NCBI GenBank assembly: GCA_965238265.1
Contig: OZ250185.1
Coordinates: 248,001 to 312,000, forward strand
Source of the DNA: JAJDUF01 sp965238265
Lineage (GTDB): Bacteria > Chloroflexota > UBA11872 > UBA12225 > JAJDUF01
Length of the DNA stretch: 64,000 nucleotides
Direction of reading: 5' to 3'
The notes under the pieces were generated by a model. The model did no database searches. It was not told the DNA's origin and saw only the letters and a program-made list of their open reading frames with translations. The position numbers were made by a program, and so were the translations under genes. Shown piece after piece: positions 15,470-24,413 of the stretch (the stretch's first letter is position 1; each line of letters starts with the position of its first letter).

Positions 15470-16618
15470 TTAGGTCAGGCGCCGCACGGTAGGGCTGAAC
15501 AGTCCGAAGGTGAGCACCAGCAGCGCCACGAGCACGCCGGTCCCCGCCATCACCAGACGGGCGCCCATGAGGTCGGCCAACATGCCCGCCGGGAGCGCTG
15601 AAAGGGGTGTCAGCCCCATCGTGAGCAGCCAGATGCTCATGACCCGCCCGGACATTGCGCGATCCGCTTGGCGCAGCAGCAACGCACTGTACAGCGTTTG
15701 GAGCGCCGAGTACGCGACCCCGACGAGGACGATCACCGCCGTGGCCAGCAGGAATGTCGGGGCCAGCGCAAAGCCGGCTAATGCGGCGCCGAGCAGCGCG
15801 CCCAAGGCGAGGAGGAGAGGTCCTTGGGCACGAGTGCCGCTCATCGCGGCGATAATCCCGGTGCCGACAAGGGCGCCAACTCCTTCGGCGGCGGCCAAGA
15901 AACCCAGGCCAGCCGGACCGGACTCGAACACCCGCAAGGCGAACACCGGCAGCAACCGCTGGTGGGAAGCAGCCAGGCACAAGATCAGCGTGGCGATAGC
16001 TACCAAGGTCCGCAGCGATGGCGTAGACCACACGTAGCGCAGCCCGGCAGTAACCTGCTGTCGGGCAGAGGCTTGCGTCGGCGCCGGAGCACTGTAGGGC
16101 AGACCGATCACGCTGAACACGACCACGGCGTACCCCACTGCCATCAGGAGGCAGATCCCACCGATCCCCACGATTGGCAGGCCGATGAGCAGCCCGGCCA
16201 GCGCCGGACCGGCAACACGACTGGCGTTCATGCCGGCGCTGCGGAGGGCGATCGCATTCACCAGATCGTCGTCGTGTACTAACTCCGTCAAGAATGACTG
16301 CCGGGCCGGAACGTTGAACGCGAAGAGCGCACCTTGGAGGACCGCAAAGGCAAAGAGGTGCCACACCTGCACGGTGTCAGTGAGCACGAGCAGGGCCAGT
16401 ATGCCGCCGAGCAAGGCCAGACCACCTTGAGTCAGAGCGAGCAGGGTCCGGCGGGCGATACGATCCGCAGCGACCCCGCCCAGGAGGGCGAAGCTCACCA
16501 CGGGAAGGGCGAGGGCGAGGCCCATGATGCCCAGCACGGTCGCGGAGCCGGTCAACTCGAAGAGGAGGTAGCCTATCGCTATGTCCGCCATGCGCCAGGC
16601 CAACATGGATGGCAGCAT
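15470..16618 (-). CDS. MFS transporter (MFS_3/EntS-like), start uncertain
   Basis: 382 residues from the first ATG, with about 11-12 hydrophobic segments and the loop motif GGVAADRIARRTLL between helices 2 and 3. Members of this subfamily export drugs or siderophores across the inner membrane. In-frame sequence upstream (to about 16748) reads DWRQFFRALHNRHFRRLWLS, which is the conserved opening of the family, but no ATG, GTG or TTG precedes it before a TGA. An ATG lies one frame away at the far end (ATGACGCAT). Either an unusual start is used or a one-base shift separates the true start from the body. Substrate unknown. Confidence 0.8.
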   Translation of the reverse strand: MLPSMLAWRMADIAIGYLLFELTGSATVLGIMGLALALPVVSFALLGGVAADRIARRTLLALTQGGLALLGGILALLVLTDTVQVWHLFAFAVLQGALFAFNVPARQSFLTELVHDDDLVNAIALRSAGMNASRVAGPALAGLLIGLPIVGIGGICLLMAVGYAVVVFSVIGLPYSAPAPTQASARQQVTAGLRYVWSTPSLRTLVAIATLILCLAASHQRLLPVFALRVFESGPAGLGFLAAAEGVGALVGTGIIAAMSGTRAQGPLLLALGALLGAALAGFALAPTFLLATAVIVLVGVAYSALQTLYSALLLRQADRAMSGRVMSIWLLTMGLTPLSALPAGMLADLMGARLVMAGTGVLVALLVLTFGLFSPTVRRLT

Positions 16619-16884
16619 GGACAGCCACAGGCGGCGGAAGTGCCGGTTGTGCAGGGCGCGGAAAAACTGCCGCCAGTCTGCGCCGCGGACGCGCGGGACT
16701 CGTTCCGGCGGCTTGCGGCTCTCCTCGGTGACGGCAATGCTAATGCGTCATCAACCTATCGTGGGAAGCGGCCGGGCGGATCAGCCGGTGAGCGAGGCAT
16801 GTCGAACGTAGCACGGCATCATCATCCTGACCATAGCGCTTTGCCAGCGCGATAGCGCGCCGGTAGGCCCGCCGCACCCCCTGG

Positions 16885-19059
16885 CTACGGGTTGGCCGCA
16901 CTGCCTGGCACCGCCGACCGAATCACCGGCGGGTACGCCGCCAGCTCTGCGAGGGGGATGTGGCAGCGGATGACATGACCGCCGGCGGCCTCGATCAGCG
17001 GTGGCGGCGTGTCCTCGCAGATGGAGCCGATCTTGCGCGGGCAGCGTGTGTGGAAGGGACAGCCCTGGGGCCGATCCATGGCGCTGGGCACCGGGCCTTG
17101 TAGCCGGATGTGCTGGCGCTTGACGTTGGGATCGGGCACCGGCACCGCCGAGAGCAGCGCCTCCGTGTAGGGGTGGTAGGGAGGCCGGAACAGGGCCTCG
17201 GTGTTGCCTTGCTCCATGACCTCGCCGAGGTACATCACCACGATGCGGTCAGCGAGGTGGCGGACCACGGCGAGGTCGTGAGACACGAACAGATAGGCGG
17301 TGCCCTGCTCTTCCTGCAAATCCTGGAGGAGATTAAGGACCGCAGCCTGCACCGATACGTCTAGCGACGACACCGGCTCGTCGCAGATCACCAGCTTGCG
17401 GTCCCCGGCAAAGGCGCGGGCAATGGCGACTCGCTGCTTCTCGCCGCCACTCAGCTGGCTGGGATAGCGGTCGTAGTAGCTGGCATTCAGATGTACGGAG
17501 GCCAGCAGCGCCTCGACCTGCCGGCGCGCCGCGGCGCCCTGCAAGCCGCTGACTAACGCTAGGGGGCGTGTGAGAATCCGGCCGACGGTGTGGCGAGGAT
17601 TGAGCGAGGCCTCCGGGTTTTGGAAGACCAGCTGCATGCGGCGCTGCAACGCCGGATCACGCTGCCGCACGGTGACTGAGATGTCCTGCCCCGCAAAGGC
17701 AACGGTACCGAACGTAGGGGATAGCAGGCCGGCAACTACACTCCCCAAGGTGCTCTTGCCACAGCCGCTTTCGCCGACGAGCGCCAAGGTCTCGCCGGCA
17801 CGCACCCGCAGCGATACCTGCTCGACGGCTTTGACCGGCCGCTGCCGGCGTCGCCAGATCGCCTGCCACAAGCGCCCCAGGCGCGAGTTGCTCGGCTTAT
17901 GGTAGTTGTAGTAGTGGCTCAATCCCCGTAATTCGAGCAGGTTGCGGTTGTCCCCCGATCTCCCAGCGGCTAAACGCCTATGCTGGGCGCTGGGAAGTGG
18001 ACTGAGCTGCGGTTCCCCAGCCGCGGGCGCGGCGGCCGCCGGCCGCCGCCGCAGCGTGGACGTCTCCTCCCAGAAGTGACAGCGGCTGCGGTGGTCGGCG
18101 TTCACCGCCTCCAGCGTGGGCGCCACCTCGATGCACTGCGCCCGCGCGAGCTGGCAACGCGGCGCAAACGTGCAGCCCGGCAGCCGCACGTGCGGTGGCG
18201 GCAAGGAGCCGGGGATAGCAGTGAGCCGCTCTCCGGCACCGCCACTGATGCGCGGCACGCACCCCAAGAGGCCGGCGGTGTACGGGTGGCTGGGCTGGTG
18301 GAACAGCGCACCGACGGCACCGGTCTCGACCACTTCCCCCGCGTACATCACTGCCACCCGGTCGCAGACCTGAGCGATCACGCCCAGGTTGTGGCTGATG
18401 AACAGCACTGCGGAGCTGAACTCGCGCTTGAGGTCGTTCACCAGGTCGAGGATGGTTGCCTCGGTCGTGACATCGAGGCCCGTCGTTGGCTCGTCAAGGA
18501 TCAGCAGCTCGGGCGAGCACACCAGCCCCAAGGCGATCACCACGCGCTGCTGCTGGCCACCCGATAGCTGGTGAGGATACCGCCGGGCGATGCGTTCGGG
18601 ATCGGGTAGCCCCACACGCCGAAATAGCTCCAGCGCCCGCGACCAGGCTCGATCACGCGCGACATGCTCGTGCTCACGGTAGACCTCGGCCACCTGCTCG
18701 CCAACAATCAGGGCCGGGTTGAGCGCGGTCTGCGGGTCCTGATAGACCATCGCGAGACGCTTGCCGCGCAGCGCGCGCAGCTGGGAATCCGACAAAGCGA
18801 GGAGGCTTTGGCCGCCGAGACGGATATCCCCGCGAGCTACGCCACCGGAGGCGCCCAAATAGCGCATGATGGCGAAGGCCAGGGTGCTCTTGCCGCAGCC
18901 GGACTCCCCCACGATCCCCAGCGTCTCGCCGCGGCGGATGTGCAAGGAGACGCCGCGTACCGCCCGCACGGCGCGCTCGCCGGCTCCGTACTGAATATGT
19001 AAGTCATCCACCTCCAATACGGGCAGCCGGTCACCGCGCCGAGCATTGTTGACTGACAA
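16885..19059 (-). CDS. fused dual ATPase of an oligopeptide/dipeptide ABC transporter (OppD-OppF fusion)
   Basis: 724 residues from TTG at 19059. The frame is open up to 19173, but that region overlaps oppC, so the shorter start is preferred. NBD1: GESGCGKSTLAF, LSGGQQQRV, LLILDEPTTGLD, then a Cys-rich oligopeptide-transporter tail (FAPRCQLARAQC). NBD2: GESGCGKSTLG, LSGGEKQRVAIARA, LVICDEPVSSLDVS, then the tail FHTRCPRKIGSIC. Both ATPases that power an Opp/Dpp importer are thus on one chain. Permease genes lie upstream on the same strand, 11 bases away. No intact binding-protein gene is next to them. Confidence 0.93.
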   Translation of the reverse strand: MSVNNARRGDRLPVLEVDDLHIQYGAGERAVRAVRGVSLHIRRGETLGIVGESGCGKSTLAFAIMRYLGASGGVARGDIRLGGQSLLALSDSQLRALRGKRLAMVYQDPQTALNPALIVGEQVAEVYREHEHVARDRAWSRALELFRRVGLPDPERIARRYPHQLSGGQQQRVVIALGLVCSPELLILDEPTTGLDVTTEATILDLVNDLKREFSSAVLFISHNLGVIAQVCDRVAVMYAGEVVETGAVGALFHQPSHPYTAGLLGCVPRISGGAGERLTAIPGSLPPPHVRLPGCTFAPRCQLARAQCIEVAPTLEAVNADHRSRCHFWEETSTLRRRPAAAAPAAGEPQLSPLPSAQHRRLAAGRSGDNRNLLELRGLSHYYNYHKPSNSRLGRLWQAIWRRRQRPVKAVEQVSLRVRAGETLALVGESGCGKSTLGSVVAGLLSPTFGTVAFAGQDISVTVRQRDPALQRRMQLVFQNPEASLNPRHTVGRILTRPLALVSGLQGAAARRQVEALLASVHLNASYYDRYPSQLSGGEKQRVAIARAFAGDRKLVICDEPVSSLDVSVQAAVLNLLQDLQEEQGTAYLFVSHDLAVVRHLADRIVVMYLGEVMEQGNTEALFRPPYHPYTEALLSAVPVPDPNVKRQHIRLQGPVPSAMDRPQGCPFHTRCPRKIGSICEDTPPPLIEAAGGHVIRCHIPLAELAAYPPVIRSAVPGSAANP

Positions 19060-19070
19060 CTCACCACTAC

Positions 19071-19988
19071 CTAGTGTTGGCCCGGTTCCAGAGCGCGGGT
19101 CAGGCCGTCGGCGAGGAGATTGGTGCCGATGACGAGCGAAGCGATACCCAACGAAGGGAACAGCACCATCCACGGCGCATACCCGATGAAGTGGCGCGCC
19201 TCGCTCACCATCAGCCCCCAGTCGGGATGCGGCGGCTGGATGCCTAGGCCCAGAAAGCCGAGGGACGCCGCTAAGAGGATGGCGTAGCTCACGCGAATGG
19301 CGCCCTCGACGACAATCGGCGCAATGGCGTTGGGCAGCACCTCACGGGTCATGATGTAGAAGCTGGATTCACCGCGTACGCGCGCCGCATCCACATACTG
19401 CATCGTCCGCAGACTCAAAGCCACGCTGCGGACGACGCGGGCCACATTCGGCATGAACACCAGGCCAATGGCCAGGACGACGTTCCGGGTCGCCGGCCCC
19501 AGCATCGTGAGCACCAAGAGCGCGAGTAGCAGCGCTGGGAACGCCATCATCGCATCCATGAGGCGCATGAGTAGCTCGTCGAGCCGCCCGCCAGTGTAGC
19601 CGGCGACCAGGCCCACCGTAACGCCCAGGAGCAGCCCGAAGGCGGTGGAGACGGTTGACAAGAGCAAGATGCCCCTGGCGCCGACCAGCACCCGACTGAA
19701 AATGTCGCGTCCGAACTGATCGGTCCCGAAGAGGTAGGTGGCCGATGGCCTTTGCAGCTTGTCCTCCAGGTGGAAGTCCGTCGCCGGGTAGGGGGCTACG
19801 AACGACCCTAGGATCGCTATGAGCACGTGGATACTGAGGATCACCAGCCCGATGACGGCCAGGGGTTGGGAGCCGAGCAGTCGCATGCCGGTCCGGAGCC
19901 GCTGCCAGGCGCTCCGGTGATAGTCGGCGGCGAGCGGTGCAGCAGCGTGTTCAGGATCGTGTGTGCGGGCTATGCGTCCGTAGCTCAC
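19071..19988 (-). CDS. oligopeptide/dipeptide ABC transporter permease (DppC/OppC type)
   Basis: 305 residues, with the typical N-terminal cytoplasmic stretch and helix (PLAVIGLVILSIHVLIAI), the FGTDQFGRDIFSRVLVGAR motif diagnostic of OppC/DppC, six membrane helices, and the EAA-type loop DAARVRGESSFYIMTREVLPNAIAPIVV. It pairs with the OppB-like permease 25 bases upstream to form the channel. Operon order is permease B, permease C, fused ATPase. Confidence 0.94.
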   Translation of the reverse strand: MSYGRIARTHDPEHAAAPLAADYHRSAWQRLRTGMRLLGSQPLAVIGLVILSIHVLIAILGSFVAPYPATDFHLEDKLQRPSATYLFGTDQFGRDIFSRVLVGARGILLLSTVSTAFGLLLGVTVGLVAGYTGGRLDELLMRLMDAMMAFPALLLALLVLTMLGPATRNVVLAIGLVFMPNVARVVRSVALSLRTMQYVDAARVRGESSFYIMTREVLPNAIAPIVVEGAIRVSYAILLAASLGFLGLGIQPPHPDWGLMVSEARHFIGYAPWMVLFPSLGIASLVIGTNLLADGLTRALEPGQH

Positions 19989-20013
19989 TCAGGCCTCTCT
20001 TCGTCCGTGAGCG

Positions 20014-20976
20014 TTAGCTGTAGCGGATGCGCGGGTTTAGGCGAGCGTAGAGCAGATCAGCGAGGAGATTCGCGCCCGCGTAGATGAGCGCGATCAGCAT
20101 AGCAACACCCTGCAGCAGCGGGACATCTCGGTTCCCCACCGCTTCGAGCAGCAGCTTGCCAACGCCGGGGAAGCTAAACACGTTCTCGACGATAATCAGG
20201 CCGCCGACAAGCCAGCCGGTATTCAAGGCAATCACCGTAATCGCCGGCAACAAGGCATTCCGCAGGGCGTGTTTGGTGACGACCGTCCGCCAGCGCAGGC
20301 CCTTGAGAACAGCGGTGCGGATGTAGTTGCTCTCCAGCACCGCGATCATCCCCGCGCGTGTCTGGCGAGCCGTGTGCGCCAACATTACGGCGGCCAACGT
20401 CGCCGCCGGCAGGATCAGTACCGTCCACTGCTCCAGCAGACGCACGCCCGGGGCCAGGATACTGGTCGTCGGGAGCCACTGCAGCCAGACGCCGAAGATG
20501 AGGATCAGTACCATGCCGCTGACGAACTCCGGCACCGACACGGCAGCCAACATGCTGGCCGAAAGAGCGCCGTCAAGCAGCCGGCCGCGGCAGAGAGCGG
20601 CGACCACCCCGAGCGCCAAGGAAAGCGGTACGCCCACAAGCAAGGTCAGCAGCGCCAGCGTGACCGAGTTCCCCAAACGTCCGGCGATTTTCAGGGTCAC
20701 GCCACAATCCTTGCCGGTGGTCTCCAGACAGCGATAGGACTCACCGAGATCACCTCGCACGGCGCCGCTGACCCATTCCACGTAGCGCACCAGCCGCGGC
20801 CGGTTGAGGCCGAGCCGGTCGCGTGTACGGGCCAAGTCCTCCTCGGTCGCCTCCTGACCCATGATGGCCGTGGCCACGTCGCCAGGCAAGACCTCGGTGA
20901 CGACGAAGATCGCCACGGAAACGAGCCAGAGCGTGAGGGCCATGAACAGCACACGGCGCAGGAGAAAGCGAGCCAT
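20014..20976 (-). CDS. oligopeptide/dipeptide ABC transporter permease (DppB/OppB type)
   Basis: 320 residues. The N-terminus RFLLRRVLFMALTLWLVSVAIFV, the loop DLGESYRCLETTGKDCGVTL and the EAA loop YIRTAVLKGLRWRTVVTKHALRNALLPA are typical of OppB/DppB, with six membrane helices. It is the first gene of the transporter operon; GGAGG lies in the 10 bases before the ATG. The expected substrate is peptides or similar oligomers such as nickel chelates or sugars, not resolvable from the permease. Confidence 0.94.
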   Translation of the reverse strand: MARFLLRRVLFMALTLWLVSVAIFVVTEVLPGDVATAIMGQEATEEDLARTRDRLGLNRPRLVRYVEWVSGAVRGDLGESYRCLETTGKDCGVTLKIAGRLGNSVTLALLTLLVGVPLSLALGVVAALCRGRLLDGALSASMLAAVSVPEFVSGMVLILIFGVWLQWLPTTSILAPGVRLLEQWTVLILPAATLAAVMLAHTARQTRAGMIAVLESNYIRTAVLKGLRWRTVVTKHALRNALLPAITVIALNTGWLVGGLIIVENVFSFPGVGKLLLEAVGNRDVPLLQGVAMLIALIYAGANLLADLLYARLNPRIRYS

Positions 20977-21230
20977 CGCGCCTCCTAATCTAAGCGACCG
21001 GACCGCACCCCATCAGTAGCTCAGGCTACGAGCAGCGCCTACGTTACCAGCCTGCTGGGCGGCCCCGGTAGCGGCGGAGCCGCCCCAAGGGGCAAGAGTG
21101 CGTGGCGGCTGCACCTCCTTCTCCCAGGTGAACGGCGCCGGGGCGAGCGGAACCGCGCAACTCTGCCACTGAGTCTAGCCTCTGGTGCGCCAGCCCGCTT
21201 GCCGGGGAGCGGCGAGTGACATGGCCTCTT

Positions 21231-21259
21231 TTGACTGCGCCTGGCAGAAACGGTATGGT
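21231..21259 (+). promoter_or_regulatory. putative sigma70 promoter
   Basis: TTGACT (21231-21236), a 17-bp spacer, TATGGT (21254-21259). It points toward the small membrane protein gene at 21413. Confidence 0.5.
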
Positions 21260-21345
21260 ATCGTAGGTGCTGTGGTGTGCTAGGAGCGCGCCCCGCTTGT
21301 GGGGCACTTGTCGCGCCGAGTAGCTCCGACTCCGGGGAATTGAAA

Positions 21346-21361
21346 CGTCACGACCGTGACG
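21346..21361. promoter_or_regulatory. operator-like palindrome
   Basis: CGTCACG-AC-CGTGACG, perfect 7-bp arms with a 2-base centre, about 50 bases before the small membrane gene and 87 bases after its putative promoter. It could be a repressor site or a short RNA hairpin. Confidence 0.4.
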
Positions 21362-21412
21362 AGTGCCCCGCGAGTGCTGGCGATGCGACTTTGCAGATAA
21401 AGAGGTGGTGTA

Positions 21413-21589
21413 ATGCTGTGGCTTGCGGTACTCGTCTTCCTAATGTGGTTCATCTTCTGGCAGGCGCCGGGCTTTGACACGGACGTGGATTGGCGTAAGC
21501 ATCTCCTGCTCATCCCATCCGCCTTTCTGTTCATCTATCACTTTTGGCTTAGAGGCAAAGTGCTCCCGGAGCGGTGGCAGCGCTTCTAA
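21413..21589 (+). CDS. small membrane protein (58 residues)
   Basis: MLWLAVLVFLMWFIFWQAPG... with a first helix at 2-16, a polar stretch (FDTDVDWRKH) and a second helix at 31-45 (LLLIPSAFLFIYHFW), ending RWQRF. AGAGGTGG lies 4-5 bases before the ATG. A promoter-like pair and a palindrome precede it. No family recognised, but the clean two-helix pattern and ribosome site support a real gene. Confidence 0.55.
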   Translation: MLWLAVLVFLMWFIFWQAPGFDTDVDWRKHLLLIPSAFLFIYHFWLRGKVLPERWQRF

Positions 21590-21761
21590 GCGGTGGTGCC
21601 GCCGCTGCGAGACCGAGCGGCCAGCCCCTCCGGCGTCTGAGCCGATCTTGTCCGCCGTGCCGGGCTGGAGTGGTGCGCGCGGCCTTGGCCTTCCCGGCCC
21701 AGTAGTCAGCCCGGAAATGCCGGTACCTGGCCTCGTGCTTGTGTACCTCCCCTGACGCGCA

Positions 21762-22997
21762 ATGGATGATTCCCTGAGCCATCCCGCGGATACTTGTGCC
21801 GGCCGGCCGGGCCAGCACCCCAACCGACGCAGTGCTGCGGATCGGTCGCTCCGCATCGTGCGCGTGATCGCGCGGCTCAATGTGGGAGGGCCAGCGGTCT
21901 ACACGATCTCCCTCACCGCCGGACTCGATCCGGCGCAGTTCGAGCAGTGGCTGGTGACCGGGGTAGCGCCACCCCATGAAGGCGATATGCTGGCGGAGGC
22001 AGAGGCGCAAGGCGTTACACCAATCGTCGTACCGCATCTTGGGCGAGCGATAGACGCGCGCGATGACCTGCGGGCCTTCGCGGCGCTCGTGCGCTTGTTC
22101 CGGCAGCTGCGCCCGGATATTGTCGAGACGCACACGGCGAAGGCCGGCGTGGTGGGCCGGCTCGCCGCCTGGGCTGCCGGTATTCCCGTCACGGTGCATA
22201 CCTTCCACGGCCATGTTTTTCATAGCTACTTCAGCCCAGCCCGCAGCGCCATCGTCCGGCGGATCGAACAGCTTCTCGCGCTGCGGACGACGCGCATCAT
22301 CGCCCTGGGCCTGGCCCAGCGGGCCGAGATCCTGGGCTATGGCGTGGGTCGTCCCGAGCAAGTAGTGTCGGTGCCCATCGGCCTCGACCTGGAACCGTAT
22401 CGCGCGAGCGAACGCCACCGCGGCCGGCTGCGGGCCGAGCTAGGTATTGGGCCGGATACCAAACTTGTGGGGATCATCGCCCGGCTGACGGCAATCAAGG
22501 CCCACGAGGTCTTTCTGCGGGCTGCGGCCACCGTGCGCCAGCAGCAACCCAACACCCAGTTCGTCGTGGTCGGTGCGGGGGAGCGTCGGGAAGAGTTAGC
22601 GCAATTGGCGGAGGAGTATGGCCTCGCCCCGGCCGTTCATTGGCTCGGCTGGCGACGCGATCTCCCGGCGGTCTATGCGGACCTCGACGTCGTAGCCCTC
22701 ACCTCCCGCAACGAAGGCTTGCCCACTACGTTGGTAGAAGCGATGGCCGCCGGGCGTCCGGTTGTGGCGACGCGGGTGGGTGGCGTGCCGACGTTGGTGA
22801 CACATGGCGAGACCGGGTTGTTGGCCGCCGCTGGCGACGCGAACGCTCTCGCGGCCGGGATGCTCACCGTGCTAAACAATCGGCAGTTTGCCGAGCGGCT
22901 GGGGGGTGCGGCGCGCGAGTCCGTCTATCCGGCCTACGACCTTTCGGCATTCCTCCCGCGCATGGCTGACTTCTACCGCCGCCTTGTGGCACAGTGA
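21762..22997 (+). CDS. GT4 family glycosyltransferase
   Basis: 411 residues, GT-B fold. The N-terminal acceptor domain begins IVRVIARLNVGGPAVYTISL and includes ETHTAKAGVVGRLAAWAAGIP and TFHGHVFHSYF; the donor domain has GIIARLTAIKAHEVFLRAA, LTSRNEGLPTTLVEAMAAGRPVVATRVGG and ETGLL. The ETHTAKAGVVGR/TFHGH features are common in enzymes adding the second sugar to lipid-linked N-acetyl sugars. The WecA-like gene follows after 64 bases on the same strand, so this enzyme likely acts on its product. Confidence 0.92.
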   Translation: MDDSLSHPADTCAGRPGQHPNRRSAADRSLRIVRVIARLNVGGPAVYTISLTAGLDPAQFEQWLVTGVAPPHEGDMLAEAEAQGVTPIVVPHLGRAIDARDDLRAFAALVRLFRQLRPDIVETHTAKAGVVGRLAAWAAGIPVTVHTFHGHVFHSYFSPARSAIVRRIEQLLALRTTRIIALGLAQRAEILGYGVGRPEQVVSVPIGLDLEPYRASERHRGRLRAELGIGPDTKLVGIIARLTAIKAHEVFLRAAATVRQQQPNTQFVVVGAGERREELAQLAEEYGLAPAVHWLGWRRDLPAVYADLDVVALTSRNEGLPTTLVEAMAAGRPVVATRVGGVPTLVTHGETGLLAAAGDANALAAGMLTVLNNRQFAERLGGAARESVYPAYDLSAFLPRMADFYRRLVAQ

Positions 22998-23061
22998 CGC
23001 CGCTCCGGGCCGTCAACGCGGCCCGCGACGGTACGCTTGGACGGGAGAACCTAGTAGGAAC

Positions 23062-24030
23062 GTGAGTGGCAACGGGCCGGACCTCTGGGCGCTGTACCTA
23101 GCGGTCTTCTCCAGTGCGTTGGCGGTCGTGCTGATTGTGACGCCGTGGGCCATGTCCGCGGCCCGTCGCCTGGGCGTGCTCGACGTGCCCAACGCCCGCA
23201 AGGTGCATCTCCAGCCAACACCGCTGCTGGGCGGCGTGGCCATTTACGCGGCCATCTGGATCGCGCTCCTGATCATCTCTCGCCTAGAGCTGGCCCGGCA
23301 GTATGTCTTTCTGCCGAACACGACCGCACAGCTGGCACTCATTTTCCTGAGCACGGTCGTGCTCATCCTGGTAGGCATCCTCGATGACCGCACGGCTGGC
23401 GGCATCTCACCGTGGGCCAAGCTGCTCGGCCAAGTCCTCGCTGCGGCTATCGTGCTGGCTGCGGGGGTACGCTTCCAAGTCTTCGGCCTGCTCTCTCTCG
23501 ACTTGGTCCTGACGCTCGTATGGCTCGTCGGCATTAGCAATGCCGTGAACTTCCTGGACAACATAGACGGTCTCTCCGCTGGGGCAACGGCCATCGCAGC
23601 CGCGTTCTTTTTCGTATTGGCGTCAGCAAATGGACAGTATCTCGTCGCGATCATGGCCCTGGCGGTGGCGGGGGGGTGCTTCGGCTTCCTGCGCTACAAC
23701 TTCAACCCCGCAGTGATCTTCATGGGCGATGCCGGTACGCTCTTCCTCGGCTTTCTCCTCGCCATTATCGGCGCCAAGCTGCAACTGGGGCCGACCGGTT
23801 GGTGGGGGTTGATCGCCGCCGTCCTCATCCTCATTCTGCCGATCTTCGATACGACGTTCGTCACCTTGAATCGTCTCCGCACCGGGCGCCGCGTCACTCA
23901 AGGCGGCAAGGACCACACCAGTCATCTACTAGTGCGCCGCGGTCTGCCCCATCGGCAGGCGGTCCTCGTGCTCTATACGGTGGCGCTGGCCGGGGGAGGC
24001 GCGGCCCTGGCCTTGAACTGGAGTGGCTAG
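23062..24030 (+). CDS. WecA/TagO-like undecaprenyl-phosphate GlcNAc-1-phosphate transferase
   Basis: 322 residues from the GTG at 23062 (AGGAA just before it); the frame runs further upstream but overlaps the glycosyltransferase. About 10-11 membrane helices. Family motifs: NARKVHLQPTPLLGG, GILDDRT, NAVNFLDNIDGLSAG, FMGDAGTLFLGF, DTTFVTLNRLRTGRR, GGKDHTSHLL. It transfers a HexNAc-1-phosphate from UDP sugar to undecaprenyl phosphate, starting a lipid-linked glycan. It is mechanistically distinct from the initiator at 10563, so two glycan types may start here. The last segment ends GGAALALNWSG. Confidence 0.92.
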   Translation: MSGNGPDLWALYLAVFSSALAVVLIVTPWAMSAARRLGVLDVPNARKVHLQPTPLLGGVAIYAAIWIALLIISRLELARQYVFLPNTTAQLALIFLSTVVLILVGILDDRTAGGISPWAKLLGQVLAAAIVLAAGVRFQVFGLLSLDLVLTLVWLVGISNAVNFLDNIDGLSAGATAIAAAFFFVLASANGQYLVAIMALAVAGGCFGFLRYNFNPAVIFMGDAGTLFLGFLLAIIGAKLQLGPTGWWGLIAAVLILILPIFDTTFVTLNRLRTGRRVTQGGKDHTSHLLVRRGLPHRQAVLVLYTVALAGGGAALALNWSG

Positions 24031-24413
24031 GGCCGGGGCAGAGCGCCGGCCTCACGGACGACAGCGCGCTAGAGGATAGGCCGTATCTACCTGAGGGACG
24101 AGGCCGAGGCTCGTGCCATGCACGCCGACCGGAACCTTTCCCCGACCGCAATCGTCTCCATGACAGTGGCTCATGCCGCCAGGGGGCGCAAAGCGAGCGC
24201 CGCGCGGCCTCAGCGGCTGGCAAGGCGGGCCTGGTCCGGCTGCGGCCCGCCGGAAGGAGTGGCCCGCTGCGCCGCTGCTCAGTAAGCAAGGGTAGCGACA
24301 AGACCTGTGCGGGAGAGGCACAGGGCGTTGAAACCGATCCGCGGCTGATACATAATAGTGGTAGTGGGCCCGGTGCAGTGCATGACTGCTATCGGCGCTC
24401 AGGGGGGTAAACC
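24031..24413. other. intergenic region upstream of the TPR gene
   Basis: 383 bases with no gene I can support. A good forward promoter lies at its right end (24328-24356). Confidence 0.6.
24328..24356 (+). promoter_or_regulatory. sigma70 promoter of the TPR gene
   Basis: TTGAAA (24328-24333), a 17-bp spacer, CATAAT (24351-24356); each hexamer is one or two mismatches from consensus. It lies 58 bases before the GTG start at 24414. Confidence 0.65.

Larger units (their letters stand above)
20977..21412. other. intergenic region between divergent opp operon and small membrane gene
   Basis: 436 bases without a recognisable gene. It holds a forward promoter-like pair (21231-21259) and a 7-bp palindrome (21346-21361), described separately. 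Promoters for the leftward opp operon should also lie here, but I see no clear one. Confidence 0.6.

Noticed and set aside
19059..19173. Longer start of the fused Opp ATPase
   Set aside because: The extra 38 codons overlap the oppC gene and encode an Arg/Pro-rich stretch unlike any ATPase N-terminus.
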